Of a stretch of DNA of 64,000 bases, positions 34,808 to 43,842 are shown piece by piece. This DNA comes from JABDGV01 sp964577935. GTDB taxonomy: Bacteria > Chlamydiota > Chlamydiia > Chlamydiales > FEN-1388. The notes beneath the pieces were generated by a model that searched no databases, was not told the origin of the DNA, and saw only the letters and a program-made list of their open reading frames with translations. The DNA is taken from NCBI GenBank assembly GCA_964577935.1, contig CAZOAJ010000004.1, forward strand, positions 73,277 to 137,276, given 5' to 3'. The position numbers and the translations under genes are program-made. How positions within the stretch are numbered: the first letter of the stretch is position 1; each line of letters starts with the position of its first letter.

Positions 34808-37030
34808 TCATGCCTGAAGAATTTGCTCTATTATATTTAACTTCGAAGTAACATATCGTTGATTTGGGCAAAGTACCAAAGCCCTTTTCAAATAACAAGA
34901 GGCTTGTTTAAGATCCACAGCAAGCCCTTGGCCACCCTCAATCAAAAGGGCTCCTATACGGGATAGAGCAAATATATTGTTTTGATTACTGCTCAGACTC
35001 TTCATGAAAAATTCATGTGCTTTAGAAGGATTTTTATCCAAAAAACCCTCTATTCCTATGCGATATAATTCGCCATGATATGCAAGCGCAACTGCGGATT
35101 CATGGTTCTTTTGAAGATTATCAGCAGCCATTTCATATAAATTACGTAACTCGTCTTGCGGGAAATAACCCCACTCTTCCTCAATCAAAAAATTACAATA
35201 ATAAGTAAGAGATAATGTATCTCGAGAAATTTCATAATATTTTTTGAAGTGGATATATGCCTTTCCAATATTTGGGAGAGTAAGGTTTGCCAATGGACTT
35301 CTTAGTCTTGTTCGATATAAAAGCCCTAGCGATCTGTGAACCAAAGGAGAAATACTGGAAATTGTCGTAGTTTCAAGTGCCTTAAGTAGATATTTTTCAG
35401 CATTGAACAGATCACATTCAATACCGACTCCACCAGTCCTCAAAAGCTCCCCAAGATGGTAATAACAACGAGGATCTTTACATCCCAGGCTTAATGCCTT
35501 TGTAAGGTATTCATATGCAAGCTTCTGATTCATAGGCTCCTCATCAAACCCATTCATCATAAGCAAGCCCAAGTACATATGTGAAATATCACAGCCAGGA
35601 TCTAATTCTATAGACTTCTGAAGATGTTCATGAGATTTTTTGAAATTCGGCTTCAAGCTTTCCATCCCTTCAAAAAATATCGCTCCTAAAAGAGAATTGA
35701 TGGCTGAGGCTCTAGCCGGCATATGAAGTGCCTTATCCAAATAAAACAAGGCTTTTTCAATATTTTTTTTGACCCCATTACCAGAAATTAAAAGCCTGCC
35801 AAGCAGCTCACAAGATGATGAATTTGGATTAAACTCTACAGCTTTTTTATAGTACTCATAGGCCTGATTATGATCAGGTTGCACTCCAAATATTCCGTAG
35901 TAAAAACAGTCACCTAACCTCTTATAAGCTTTCTCATTACGAGGGTCTATTTCAATAATTTTATGTAAATATTGAACAGCCTGTTCTTGTTCATTCAGAG
36001 AATTTGTATTTGCTCCTAAGATATTAGCGAGACAAAAATAAGCTAAAAGACATCTTGAATCGATTTTAAGAGCTTTTTCAATTAACTCCTTGGCTTGCTT
36101 CAAATTATCGCCCTGATTTTCTTTAGAATTCTTTAAAACTACGTGTGCCGAAAAAGTTAAAAGGATTGGATTCTCAGGTTCTTTTAAAAGCTCCTGCCTG
36201 ATTAATACTGTTGCTCGCTCCATCGAGATTTCTAAGAGATTTTTCCAAGCTTGTAGATTGTCATTTCGAAGACATATGGCTCTTTCAAAACAGACACGTG
36301 CTACCTGATCTTTTTGCTCGACAAAACAATCTTCTCGCCTATGCCTCAATCCTTTTATCGTGAGTGCTAAAACATTACCAGGATCTTTTTGCAAGATAGA
36401 GTCTAATTCTTCATCTATAAATGATGTTTCGATCTCATCTAAGCAGAGGCAGGCTGCAAGACGATTATCTTGCGTCCTCTTATATAATTCTTGAAGAGAC
36501 TTCTTATAATCACTCATATAAACATATTTTATATTGATAAATTCAGTGATAATCTCGTCGTATATAAGTGCAATGAGTTTGTCCAGACTCTCATTCTTTT
36601 GATCTTGTTCGTAATTGATATATCTCAAAGCTGTCCTAATCTGCGCATGAATTCGTTTAGCTATATCAGGCTCTAGGCAAGCAGCTGAGACATCAGAAAG
36701 TTTCTGCAAATTTGCTTCACTAAGAAATTCGTTTGCTTTGGTTTCGATTCTGCCAAATTCTGTAAAGGTATTACGAGCTATGAGATTCCAAAGATAGTAC
36801 ACCTTTATTGATGTTTCTTTGGTTATGGGGTCTGCAATCTCTTTTCCTGCACTAAACTTATGAGTAAGCTCTCGTGCATCAAAATACTTATTCGAATGGT
36901 CCGCATACTCAATAATTGCCAACGCAAATGGGCGCTTATTTTGGTAAGATACGAGGCTGCCAATTTCTTGATCTCTTATGCCGCAGACCTGTTGTTGAAA
37001 ATTTTTTAGCTCAACTGACAAAGGCACCAT
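34808..37030 (-). CDS. Sel1/TPR repeat protein B
   Basis: A 740-aa paralogue of the downstream gene with the same N-terminal module (KYFDARELTHKFSAGKEIAD then PITKETSIKVYYLWN, ~45-90) and a long Sel1/TPR solenoid (HMYLGLLMMNGFDEEPMNQK, AYEYYKKAVEFNPNSS, CYYHLGELLRTGGVGIE). No signal peptide or membrane segment. The N-terminal module resembles nothing I can name; its DP-x-T-x-x-SIK-x-x-YLW core is conserved between copies, which suggests function. Located 54 nt upstream of copy A. Confidence 0.85.
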   Translation of the reverse strand: MVPLSVELKNFQQQVCGIRDQEIGSLVSYQNKRPFALAIIEYADHSNKYFDARELTHKFSAGKEIADPITKETSIKVYYLWNLIARNTFTEFGRIETKANEFLSEANLQKLSDVSAACLEPDIAKRIHAQIRTALRYINYEQDQKNESLDKLIALIYDEIITEFINIKYVYMSDYKKSLQELYKRTQDNRLAACLCLDEIETSFIDEELDSILQKDPGNVLALTIKGLRHRREDCFVEQKDQVARVCFERAICLRNDNLQAWKNLLEISMERATVLIRQELLKEPENPILLTFSAHVVLKNSKENQGDNLKQAKELIEKALKIDSRCLLAYFCLANILGANTNSLNEQEQAVQYLHKIIEIDPRNEKAYKRLGDCFYYGIFGVQPDHNQAYEYYKKAVEFNPNSSSCELLGRLLISGNGVKKNIEKALFYLDKALHMPARASAINSLLGAIFFEGMESLKPNFKKSHEHLQKSIELDPGCDISHMYLGLLMMNGFDEEPMNQKLAYEYLTKALSLGCKDPRCYYHLGELLRTGGVGIECDLFNAEKYLLKALETTTISSISPLVHRSLGLLYRTRLRSPLANLTLPNIGKAYIHFKKYYEISRDTLSLTYYCNFLIEEEWGYFPQDELRNLYEMAADNLQKNHESAVALAYHGELYRIGIEGFLDKNPSKAHEFFMKSLSSNQNNIFALSRIGALLIEGGQGLAVDLKQASCYLKRALVLCPNQRYVTSKLNIIEQILQA

Positions 37031-37354
37031 ATTTTCCTACAAATTATTTTTGTATAACATAATAACAAATTATCAATTGGTTCTGAATATAAGTTAAATT
37101 CACAAAAATTCGATTACAAACAAACTAGAGATATCCATACACTGGGTGTATTTAAGAATATCTAGATATACAGAACATGTGTAATAAAATTTTATTTTTA
37201 CATCATGTCATATTCTAAGAAGAAATTTCTCTTTTCTTGCTTCCCTCAATATATTTTTGACTATTTTGCGACGAACTGACAAATTTAATCTTTAAATTTG
37301 TCAGTTCTGTGCTATGATCAGGTTTGTATGATTACAAATGCGAAGGAGGGTTTT
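37031..37354. other. AT-rich regulatory gap between divergent genes
   Basis: About 320 very AT-rich bases between the divergent TPR gene B and the small secreted protein gene. No gene seen. Its right end holds the long palindrome described separately. Confidence 0.6.
37273..37307. promoter_or_regulatory. Perfect 16-bp inverted repeat overlapping a likely promoter
   Basis: GAACTGACAAATTTAA (37273-37288) and its exact complement TTAAATTTGTCAGTTC (37292-37307) are separated by 3 nt. A possible -35 TTTAAA (37291-37296) lies within the right arm, 16 nt before TATGAT (37313-37318). It may be an operator for the downstream gene or a terminator for an upstream transcript; no T-tract follows. Confidence 0.6.
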
Positions 37355-37591
37355 ATGAAAAATAAAGCCTTAATTTTTGGTCTTTGTCTTTTTTTTATGT
37401 CTCAGCTTCCGTTGGGCTCTTCGGCTATGGCAAATTCACCACGCCAATCTGGGCCTTATGATAGTCTCAATGAGATACCTCCTGATGAACCAGATACTCC
37501 TCCTGAAATAGGCAACAGTGTTGGGCCCTATTATTACCCAATGCCTGCACAGCCTGCACCACAGCAATCGCAAACGAACAGCGGTCCTTAA
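37355..37591 (+). CDS. Small exported proline-rich protein
   Basis: A 78-residue protein with a clear signal peptide (ALIFGLCLFFMSQLPLGSSA, cleavage near AMA). The mature ~50 residues are rich in Pro, Tyr, Gln and Asp (PPDEPDTPPEIG, GPYYYPMPAQPAPQQSQ), so likely unstructured. The start at 37355 is preferred over 37298 because AAGGAGGG precedes it by five bases and the signal peptide begins there. The leader GGAGGGTTTTATGAA is identical to that of the next gene. No family recognised. Confidence 0.75.
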   Translation: MKNKALIFGLCLFFMSQLPLGSSAMANSPRQSGPYDSLNEIPPDEPDTPPEIGNSVGPYYYPMPAQPAPQQSQTNSGP

Positions 37592-37601
37592 TTCATTCTC
37601 A

Positions 37602-37635
37602 AACAAGAGGAGGAAAAATATTTACTCCTCTTGTT
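37602..37635 (+). terminator. Hairpin after small secreted gene
   Basis: Perfect 11-bp stem AACAAGAGGAG (37602-37612) / CTCCTCTTGTT (37625-37635), loop 12 nt. No strong T-tract follows, so it may be a terminator or an mRNA-stabilising structure. Confidence 0.5.
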
Positions 37636-37691
37636 ACGTCTTATTGACCTAGAAATATTTAAACAAAAACAAATGATTAAATTTTTTATGT

Positions 37692-37697
37692 TATAAT
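37692..37697 (+). promoter_or_regulatory. Likely -10 element TATAAT
   Basis: A perfect TATAAT lies 37 nt before the ATG of the His-rich gene. The -35 position has no clear consensus. Confidence 0.4.
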
Positions 37698-37733
37698 AAA
37701 GAACGAAAAGATAGCTCTCAATAGGAGGGTTTT

Positions 37734-38222
37734 ATGAACTTCCTTAACAGGTCATTTTTCTGCGGTTGCTTTCTCTTTCTAGGAAGCTTAACTGCTCAAC
37801 CCACAACTTCTTCTCAGACAAGCACGTCAAGTACGCCCAATTCTAGTGTATCATCTTTATCCTCTACAACACCAAACACACCCGTTATTCTTCCATATAG
37901 CGATATCAATTACTATGACACCACCCCAGTTGTTGCTCCAGGCGTTGGCTACTTTGGAGCAGATGTAGTAGCCCCAGGTTATTATGGTGGCTCATACTAT
38001 ACTAACCACCGCGGATATCACGACTGGAACCATCATGATTGGAGCCACAACAGTAATTGGAACCATCATGATCTTGCTGGCATTGCCCGACATGATGGAA
38101 GAGGCACTGGCGTTGCGAATCACACCCGCACTGCAGCTCATCATAACCAGGCTCATCATGTTCAAGCCCATCATAGCGGTGGTCATGCTGGAGGCCATCA
38201 TGGTGGAGGTCACCGAAAGTAA
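37734..38222 (+). CDS. Small exported histidine-rich protein
   Basis: A 162-aa protein with a signal peptide (FFCGCFLFLGSLTAQ). A Ser/Thr linker (SSQTSTSSTPNSSVSS) is followed by a Tyr/Gly section and then a C-terminal ~65 residues with more than 20 histidines (HDWNHHDWSHNSNWNHHD, HHNQAHHVQAHHSGGHAGG). The pattern suggests metal binding (Zn, Ni, Cu) in the envelope or pH-responsive behaviour. The ribosome site AGGAGGG is five bases before the ATG. No named family. Confidence 0.8.
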   Translation: MNFLNRSFFCGCFLFLGSLTAQPTTSSQTSTSSTPNSSVSSLSSTTPNTPVILPYSDINYYDTTPVVAPGVGYFGADVVAPGYYGGSYYTNHRGYHDWNHHDWSHNSNWNHHDLAGIARHDGRGTGVANHTRTAAHHNQAHHVQAHHSGGHAGGHHGGGHRK

Positions 38223-38577
38223 CGCAGGTGGCTTGAGCCTTGATTAAGACGCCCTGAGATGTTTTTTATGGGAAATTTTGCGGGAGAAGTACACCTACTT
38301 CTCCCAGAACTAGTGGTTGCTCACTTTACATCATTCTTTTTAAGTATCTTTGCCTAGATTGTCTGAAGAGATATTTAAATGAGCTATTTTCATCTTGCCA
38401 GAGGACAATTAAGGAAGGGTTTGTTTTGCCCCTTATTATAAAAGGCATATAAACACCTTTAATCGATATTCGCATTTAGTAGCCCATCCTGTTTTTTAAA
38501 ATATCTTTTAAAATTTGTAGCAAATATTATTTGAACGTAGTTAGATAATATGAAACTAATTCATTCCAGGCCTGATC
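38223..38577. other. Intergenic region with terminator hairpin
   Basis: About 350 nt with no gene seen on either strand. The hairpin at 38282-38305 is listed separately; the rest is AT-rich. Confidence 0.5.
38282..38305 (+). terminator. Hairpin downstream of His-rich gene
   Basis: Perfect 9-bp stem GGGAGAAGT / ACTTCTCCC with a 6-nt loop, about 60 nt after the stop codon. No T-tract follows directly. Confidence 0.55.
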
Positions 38578-39621
38578 ATGTCTCTCAACTGGGCTCAAAG
38601 ATTCTCTTACAGCCTTCTCACTATTCTTGCAGTCGTTACTATTGGAGGAGGCACCTACCAATACGTACATACAAAGCTCGATGAAACAGCTTACCCTCCA
38701 CCAGGAAAACTTGTTGACGTAGGCGGATATCAAATTCACATGCATGCTACAGGAGAAAAAGGACCTGTGGTAATTTTGGACGCTGGACTACGATGTAATT
38801 GCCTTGATTGGGCACTTGTTCAGCCCGAAATTGCTAAATTTGCACGGGTTCTCAGCTATGATCGAGCAGGAAATGGGTGGAGTGAGCAAAGCTTACTTCC
38901 AAGAACAAGCCATAATATGGTGCTCGAACTGCACACCCTTTTGCAAAACGCCCAAATTCCTGGCCCATATATTCTTGTTGGACATTCATTCGGAGGACTA
39001 AATGCTCGGCTCTATGCAAGTCAATATCCAGATGAAGTCTCCGGTATTATTCTCGTCGACTCGCCCCATGAAGATCTTATGTACGAATCCCCTCCAAAGC
39101 CATCTCGAAGCCTCTACCAGGAATTTCTCTATCATCCGGCAGTGCTGACTGTAGGCTCATATTTGGGCGCTACGAGGTTATATCACTATTTTCAACGAGA
39201 TCAAATGCTGCCTAAAGAATTTCCTCACGAATTACGACAGCCTTATCTAGCTCTTGTAAGCTCTGCAAAATTCATAGAAACAGTTTCTCAAGAATTAGAT
39301 TTATTTAAAGAAAGCTTAAGAGAGATCAAAGAAGCAAGAAGCAATCTGGGTGAAAAACCTCTTATAGTTATCACAGCAAGCAAATGCCCGAGAAGCATTG
39401 ATACTGGATACCCTCAACAGTGGCTCAGTGATGTGTATCTTATGCACAGGATCCTTCAAAAGGAACTCGTTGAATCATCACGATATGGGAAACAAATTAT
39501 TGCAGAGAGAAGCGGCCATCTGATCCTTCATGATCGCCCTGATATTATAATTAAGGCAGTTTCTGACATGATCGAATTAACGAATCCGAATGAAAACAAA
39601 TTCATATGTGCAACCGAATGA
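38578..39621 (+). CDS. Alpha/beta-hydrolase
   Basis: A 347-aa alpha/beta-hydrolase with one N-terminal membrane segment (YSLLTILAVVTIGGGTY). Nucleophile elbow is VGHSFGGLNARLYA (GxSxG); the preceding oxyanion strand VVILDAGL is present, DRAGNGWSE follows, and a C-terminal GHLILHDRPD probably carries the catalytic His. Such enzymes cleave esters, amides or epoxides. The anchor suggests the active site faces the periplasm. Substrate unknown; single-gene unit. Confidence 0.9.
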   Translation: MSLNWAQRFSYSLLTILAVVTIGGGTYQYVHTKLDETAYPPPGKLVDVGGYQIHMHATGEKGPVVILDAGLRCNCLDWALVQPEIAKFARVLSYDRAGNGWSEQSLLPRTSHNMVLELHTLLQNAQIPGPYILVGHSFGGLNARLYASQYPDEVSGIILVDSPHEDLMYESPPKPSRSLYQEFLYHPAVLTVGSYLGATRLYHYFQRDQMLPKEFPHELRQPYLALVSSAKFIETVSQELDLFKESLREIKEARSNLGEKPLIVITASKCPRSIDTGYPQQWLSDVYLMHRILQKELVESSRYGKQIIAERSGHLILHDRPDIIIKAVSDMIELTNPNENKFICATE

Positions 39622-39844
39622 ACGAAGGTATTAATCATTAGTATTTTCCCACTTAGAAATAAGCCCACGTAGAGATCTTTGACCTAAAATAAAAAAATTG
39701 CTTACTGTTGAATTATACGTAAATAACCGCTCGTTCTTTCCGGGCATCAGACTTCAAGCATATTCGTGGAGGATGCTTTAAAAGAGCCGGCAGATTGTGC
39801 GTAACGTAAGTAAATAACAAATCCTATAGCTGCGAGGGTTAAGT

Positions 39845-40324
39845 ATGAACCAAGATACAGAGTATATGAGAAAGGCTATCGAGCTGAGTCGACGCGCCTC
39901 AATCATAGAAAAATCAGGTGGGGTATTTGGCGCAGTTGTTGTTAAAGATGGTAAAATTATCTCCGAAGGATATAACCAGGTGATCCGTCATAATGATCCG
40001 ACCTGGCATGCAGAAGTTCATGCAATTCGTGAAGCATGTAAAAAACTTGGGACTCCCCACTTGGATGGATGTATTCTCTATTCAAGCGCTGAGTGCTGTC
40101 CTATGTGCCTTTCAGCTGCCTATTGGGCCCACATCAAACATATCTACTACGGGGCAACAACCCAAGACTCTCTTAAGTATGGCGAATTTCAGGACATTGA
40201 TATTCTTGATGAATTGCGAAAAGATCCAAAAGATCGCCGTATCAAATTTACTGAGATAATGCGTCCAGAAGCAGTCGAAGTCTGGAAAGAGTTTTCTCAG
40301 ATGCCAGACCGGGCGCGATACTAA
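39845..40324 (+). CDS. Guanine deaminase-like cytidine-deaminase-fold enzyme
   Basis: A 159-aa CDA-fold deaminase. The zinc ligands and catalytic Glu are in HAEVHAIREA and SSAECCPMCLSAAYWA (canonical PCxxC reads CCPMC). Overall length and motifs such as GPF/VFGAVVVKDGK and the C-terminal F.EIMRPEAVEVWKEF resemble the ~156-aa B. subtilis guanine deaminase more than TadA. It would convert guanine to xanthine. The related nucleoside deaminases cannot be fully excluded. Confidence 0.85.
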   Translation: MNQDTEYMRKAIELSRRASIIEKSGGVFGAVVVKDGKIISEGYNQVIRHNDPTWHAEVHAIREACKKLGTPHLDGCILYSSAECCPMCLSAAYWAHIKHIYYGATTQDSLKYGEFQDIDILDELRKDPKDRRIKFTEIMRPEAVEVWKEFSQMPDRARY

Positions 40325-40372
40325 GTCGATGAGTATTTGTAAGACATACTTAGAAGCTGTTGGATTTGAAGA

Positions 40373-41406
40373 ATGACTCTGACGCTCCAAAATGAAAATA
40401 TCATTTCTCTAAGAGTGCGAATTACTTCATCCAAGCTAGGCACCTTCATAAATTGGCAATCGAGTTTAAATAGCTCTATTGGGAAGTTTCATGGTTTTGT
40501 AAGTTTAGAGATTATCGCCCCCCAGGGATCGATGCAAACAACTGTCCACTCTCCACCAATAGCAGAAATGGGAGCAACAATGGTTCTCATCCAAGCCATA
40601 TCTCTCCTGAAAACTCATGGTTAATAACCCAGCGTTTCTATGATCCTTTGAGTGCAGAAAAATGGCTCGCTTCAATAGAACATAAACAACTCATGCAGCA
40701 GCTCGGCTCGTTTGTTCAATCTTGTGATATCATTGAAGAAGTATCGAAAGAATCGAGCCTAAGGAACGGTGTTACAGAAGTATTCGTAACACGAGTTCCT
40801 CGAGAAAAAGAAAAAAACTATCAAGAATGGCTGGCTAAAATCCATGCAGCCGAAGCCCTCTTCCCAGGCTTTCGTAGCGTCTATGTTCAATCGCCAACTC
40901 AAAATCAATTGAACAAGAATGGATCTGGAAAGAGTTGGATTACTTTTTTGCAGTTCGACACTCCAGATCACCTCGACCATTGGCTTACCTCAAAAGAACG
41001 TCTTAATATCTTAGAAGAATCATACTCCCTGATTGAGACCTTAGAAAGTCACAGAGTAATATCTCCTTTTGCTGGGTGGTTTAGCTCCAAAATGACCGGA
41101 CAAATAGCCCCTCCCTTATGGAAACAGACAATGCTCGTCTTACTCGTGCTTTTTCCAATAGTAATGGTTGAATTCAAATTTCTTCTTCCTCATTTGCAAG
41201 GAATCAATCAAGCATTATCCACTTTTTTGGCAAATGGGATAAGCGTCTGTTTGATATCATGGCCAATGATGCCTCTTGCTATACTCTCTCTCAGCTGGTG
41301 GCTTACCCCAACAGAAGCTCATAGAAAATATAAAAATGTCCTCGGGACGATATTTGTAGTCCTTCTCTACATTATTGAAATCGCATACTTCTGGAATAAG
41401 AGTTAA
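40373..41406 (+). pseudogene. ABM-domain membrane protein split by a frameshift at a C6 tract
   Basis: The N-terminal part (40373-40522, ISLRVRITSSKLGTFINWQ... SLEIIAPQ) is an antibiotic-biosynthesis-monooxygenase-like (ABM) half. The second part, in the -1 frame, continues ITQRFYDPLSAEKWLAS, then a second ABM half, then two or three membrane helices (TMLVLLVLFPIVMVEF, ILSLSWWLTPTE, IFVVLLYIIEIAYFW). The usual protein of this type is one chain of two ABM domains plus a membrane tail. The frames join if one base is skipped back at GCCCCCC (40517-40523). Either a decayed gene, a sequencing error, phase variation or programmed -1 frameshifting. The ATG at 40648 alone would give a 252-aa C-terminal fragment. 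Confidence 0.7.
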
Positions 41407-41481
41407 ATATTTGTAAGAGCGTAGAATGGGATAGATTGTTACAATTCATGCCGCTTAACGCCTTTCAAACAGCTCATTATT

Positions 41482-42552
41482 ATGTCGAATTCAGTAGAAC
41501 ACGCTCATTATTCAGATTCACATTCAATTATCAAAGCCGCTGCTGAACTGATTGCTCATGCATATCAAAGTGGCGAGTGTCGTGAGCAACATCAAGCAAT
41601 TACTGTAGAGGGAATCCTTTCTCAAAAATTAAATATAAATGTTGTCGACAAGGTTGTTGCGGTCAGCGCTCGATCAATCTACTTCAAATCTCTTAATGCA
41701 GACCCAGTTCAAGAATCCCAACATCTGAGCTGCTCTCTGTGCAAAAATCACTTTCTAGAGACTATAGACAAGAATGAATTTGAAATTTCAGTGCGAACTA
41801 TGGATCTCTTAAGAGCACAGAATATTCCATCTTCGTGCGAATATGTATGCTTCAACGAACAATCAAAATTGATTGACGCCTATTTTCGTAAAGATGCGGC
41901 CCTTCAAACACAAATGACTCTTCCGATTCCTCCTCTCTATCAAGGCTTATTTGATCAAGTATGCGAAATTCAACAACATGAATTTGCCATTTCAAATGCA
42001 AAAGCCCAAAAGCCAGTATTGGCAACTTGGCACTTATCAACTTGTGTAGCAGTTGCAGGCTTTAGCAAAGATCACCAAATTGGCTTTTTATTTCATATAG
42101 ATGATGGATCGGATATTTCAGAGGCTATACAACAACTTGTAACCCTGCTAACAAACAAAGACCTTCCTCAGATCTCATTTGAGTATATACTTATTGGCGG
42201 AGTAGACAGTAATCACGAAAAAAGTGAAGAAAAAAAGAAATCGATTGAAACTCAATTTGATCAGAAAATATGCGAACACATCATTTTCAAAAGACGTCCT
42301 CATAAAGAAACTTGCACATTCACAATGAACGAGTTCCTTCGTGATTCATTTTGGTCGAAATCTGTAAGGCTTAATCGAAGCATAGCGATTGATATGAGAA
42401 ATGAAGACCCTCTATCGAACATTATGGGTTATGAAGCCATTATAAACCCACTTTCCAATTATCGTAAACGAAAAAACACAATCGAAGAAGCGGAAGAATT
42501 TTGCAGTTTGCAAACCCCTAAAATGAACTGCATCTATTCTGGAGATGAATGA
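41482..42552 (+). CDS. Protein with CheD-like Thr/Cys/His deamidase triad
   Basis: A 356-aa cytosolic-looking protein. Residues ~178-210 contain T182-x5-C188-x16-H205 within ATWHLSTCVAVAG...IGFLFH. The spacing equals the Thr21/Cys27/His44 triad of the CheD receptor deamidase as recalled, and the surrounding pattern (LxxCVAV ... GxxFH) matches its active-site strands. CheD-fold enzymes convert protein Gln to Glu; bacterial toxins use related folds. The N-terminal 170 residues (with CSLC, ~84-87) and the C-terminal ~140 residues are unrecognised. No chemotaxis genes are nearby, so a different target, perhaps a host protein, is inferred. Confidence 0.6.
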   Translation: MSNSVEHAHYSDSHSIIKAAAELIAHAYQSGECREQHQAITVEGILSQKLNINVVDKVVAVSARSIYFKSLNADPVQESQHLSCSLCKNHFLETIDKNEFEISVRTMDLLRAQNIPSSCEYVCFNEQSKLIDAYFRKDAALQTQMTLPIPPLYQGLFDQVCEIQQHEFAISNAKAQKPVLATWHLSTCVAVAGFSKDHQIGFLFHIDDGSDISEAIQQLVTLLTNKDLPQISFEYILIGGVDSNHEKSEEKKKSIETQFDQKICEHIIFKRRPHKETCTFTMNEFLRDSFWSKSVRLNRSIAIDMRNEDPLSNIMGYEAIINPLSNYRKRKNTIEEAEEFCSLQTPKMNCIYSGDE

Positions 42553-42893
42553 GTCAGAAATAGATGCGGGGCCTAGACTTAAAAGTTTAGTGCACATTCA
42601 TATAGAATAAAACTGAACGAACATACAACATCAAATCTCAAGAATTGGGTGTTGTATATTTCATGAAACACACAACTCACTCCTTTTTGTTCAAAAATAA
42701 CTTTTTACATATTTCCTAGACATTCTGCTCCTCTTCATGCTAAAGAATGAGCTCGCAAAACCTCTTCTATTCAACATCGGACGCTTCAAAAAATTGCGTA
42801 TCTGAATTGCACCTGAATTTAGGGCAGTTGAAATTCTACTAAGAATGAGAGGGGTCTTAAAAAAACCTGTGATTCTGAGATGTAAGGGAACGA
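42553..42893. other. Intergenic region upstream of cyo operon
   Basis: About 340 nt without a credible gene. It contains the hairpin at 42623-42657 and presumably the cyo promoter, which is not obvious by eye. Confidence 0.5.
42623..42657 (+). terminator. Stem-loop after CheD-like gene
   Basis: ATACAACA (42623-42630) pairs with TGTTGTAT (42650-42657), and the inner TCAA/TTGG bases extend the stem. Followed by ATTTC. A terminator between the two units is likely. Confidence 0.45.
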
Positions 42894-43829
42894 ATGAGTA
42901 AAATATACAAGATAGCACTTGCTATTCTCCTCTTCCTTATTTTAGCGAGCCTCTCGACCTGGTTTCTGATCCAGCAAAATATCCCCGTACTCGACCCTAA
43001 AGGATTAATTGGATTAAAGGAAAAAAATCTCCTCATTATCGCTACACTCTTGATGTTGATTGTCGTTATTCCCGTTTTCATCATGACTTTTTATTTCGCT
43101 TGGAAGTACCGAGAAGGGAACAAGAAATCAACATATGCCCCAGATTGGGATTTTAATCTTTTAGCCGAGATAATTTGGTGGGGAATTCCTTGTTTGATCA
43201 TCATTGCTCTTGCCTACATAACATGGAAAAGCAGCTATGAACTCGATCCCTTCAAATCCATAGATACAGATAAAAAACCAATCACTATTCAAGTCGTAGC
43301 TCTCCCCTGGAAATGGCTTTTTATATACCCTGAACAACATATTGCATCTCTCAACTACATTCAGATTCCTGAGAAAACTCCTATTAAGTTTGAAATCTCT
43401 GCTGATGCGCCTATGAATTCATTCTGGATTCCACAGCTTGGAGGCCAAGTTTTTGCAATGCCAGGGATGAAAACAAAACTCCATCTTATTGCTCATGAAG
43501 TCGGTAGCTATATGGGATGTTCGGCTAACTTGAGTGGTCAAGGATTTTCCGGAATGAACTTTGTTGTGAAATCAAGCTCAAAAGAAGATTTCAGCCGTTG
43601 GACACAATCCACTCAACAGTCAAATAAATTATTAAATCTTGATCAATACCTACAAATAGCTAAGCCAAGTGAAAATGATCCTGTAGCTCTATTTGCGTTA
43701 AAAAAAGAAGACCTATTTGACTGGATTATTATGAAATACATGATGCCTATGACAGATATGTGTGAGACGGCCATGCCATGTATAAATTGTGAATCCTCAA
43801 AGCAATCAGACACCCCTGTGAATAATTAG
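42894..43829 (+). CDS. cyoA: Cytochrome bo3-type quinol oxidase subunit II
   Basis: A 311-aa subunit with a signal/anchor (LAILLFLILASLSTWFL), a second helix pair (LLIIATLLMLIVVIPVFIM, AEIIWWGIPCLIIIALAYI) and a C-terminal cupredoxin-like domain. The site where cytochrome c oxidases bind CuA reads SYMGCSANLSGQGFSGM, without the CuA cysteine pair, which marks a quinol-using enzyme. First gene of cyoABCDE; AAGGGA precedes the ATG. Confidence 0.95.
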   Translation: MSKIYKIALAILLFLILASLSTWFLIQQNIPVLDPKGLIGLKEKNLLIIATLLMLIVVIPVFIMTFYFAWKYREGNKKSTYAPDWDFNLLAEIIWWGIPCLIIIALAYITWKSSYELDPFKSIDTDKKPITIQVVALPWKWLFIYPEQHIASLNYIQIPEKTPIKFEISADAPMNSFWIPQLGGQVFAMPGMKTKLHLIAHEVGSYMGCSANLSGQGFSGMNFVVKSSSKEDFSRWTQSTQQSNKLLNLDQYLQIAKPSENDPVALFALKKEDLFDWIIMKYMMPMTDMCETAMPCINCESSKQSDTPVNN

Positions 43830-43842
43830 CGTAAGGATCGAT

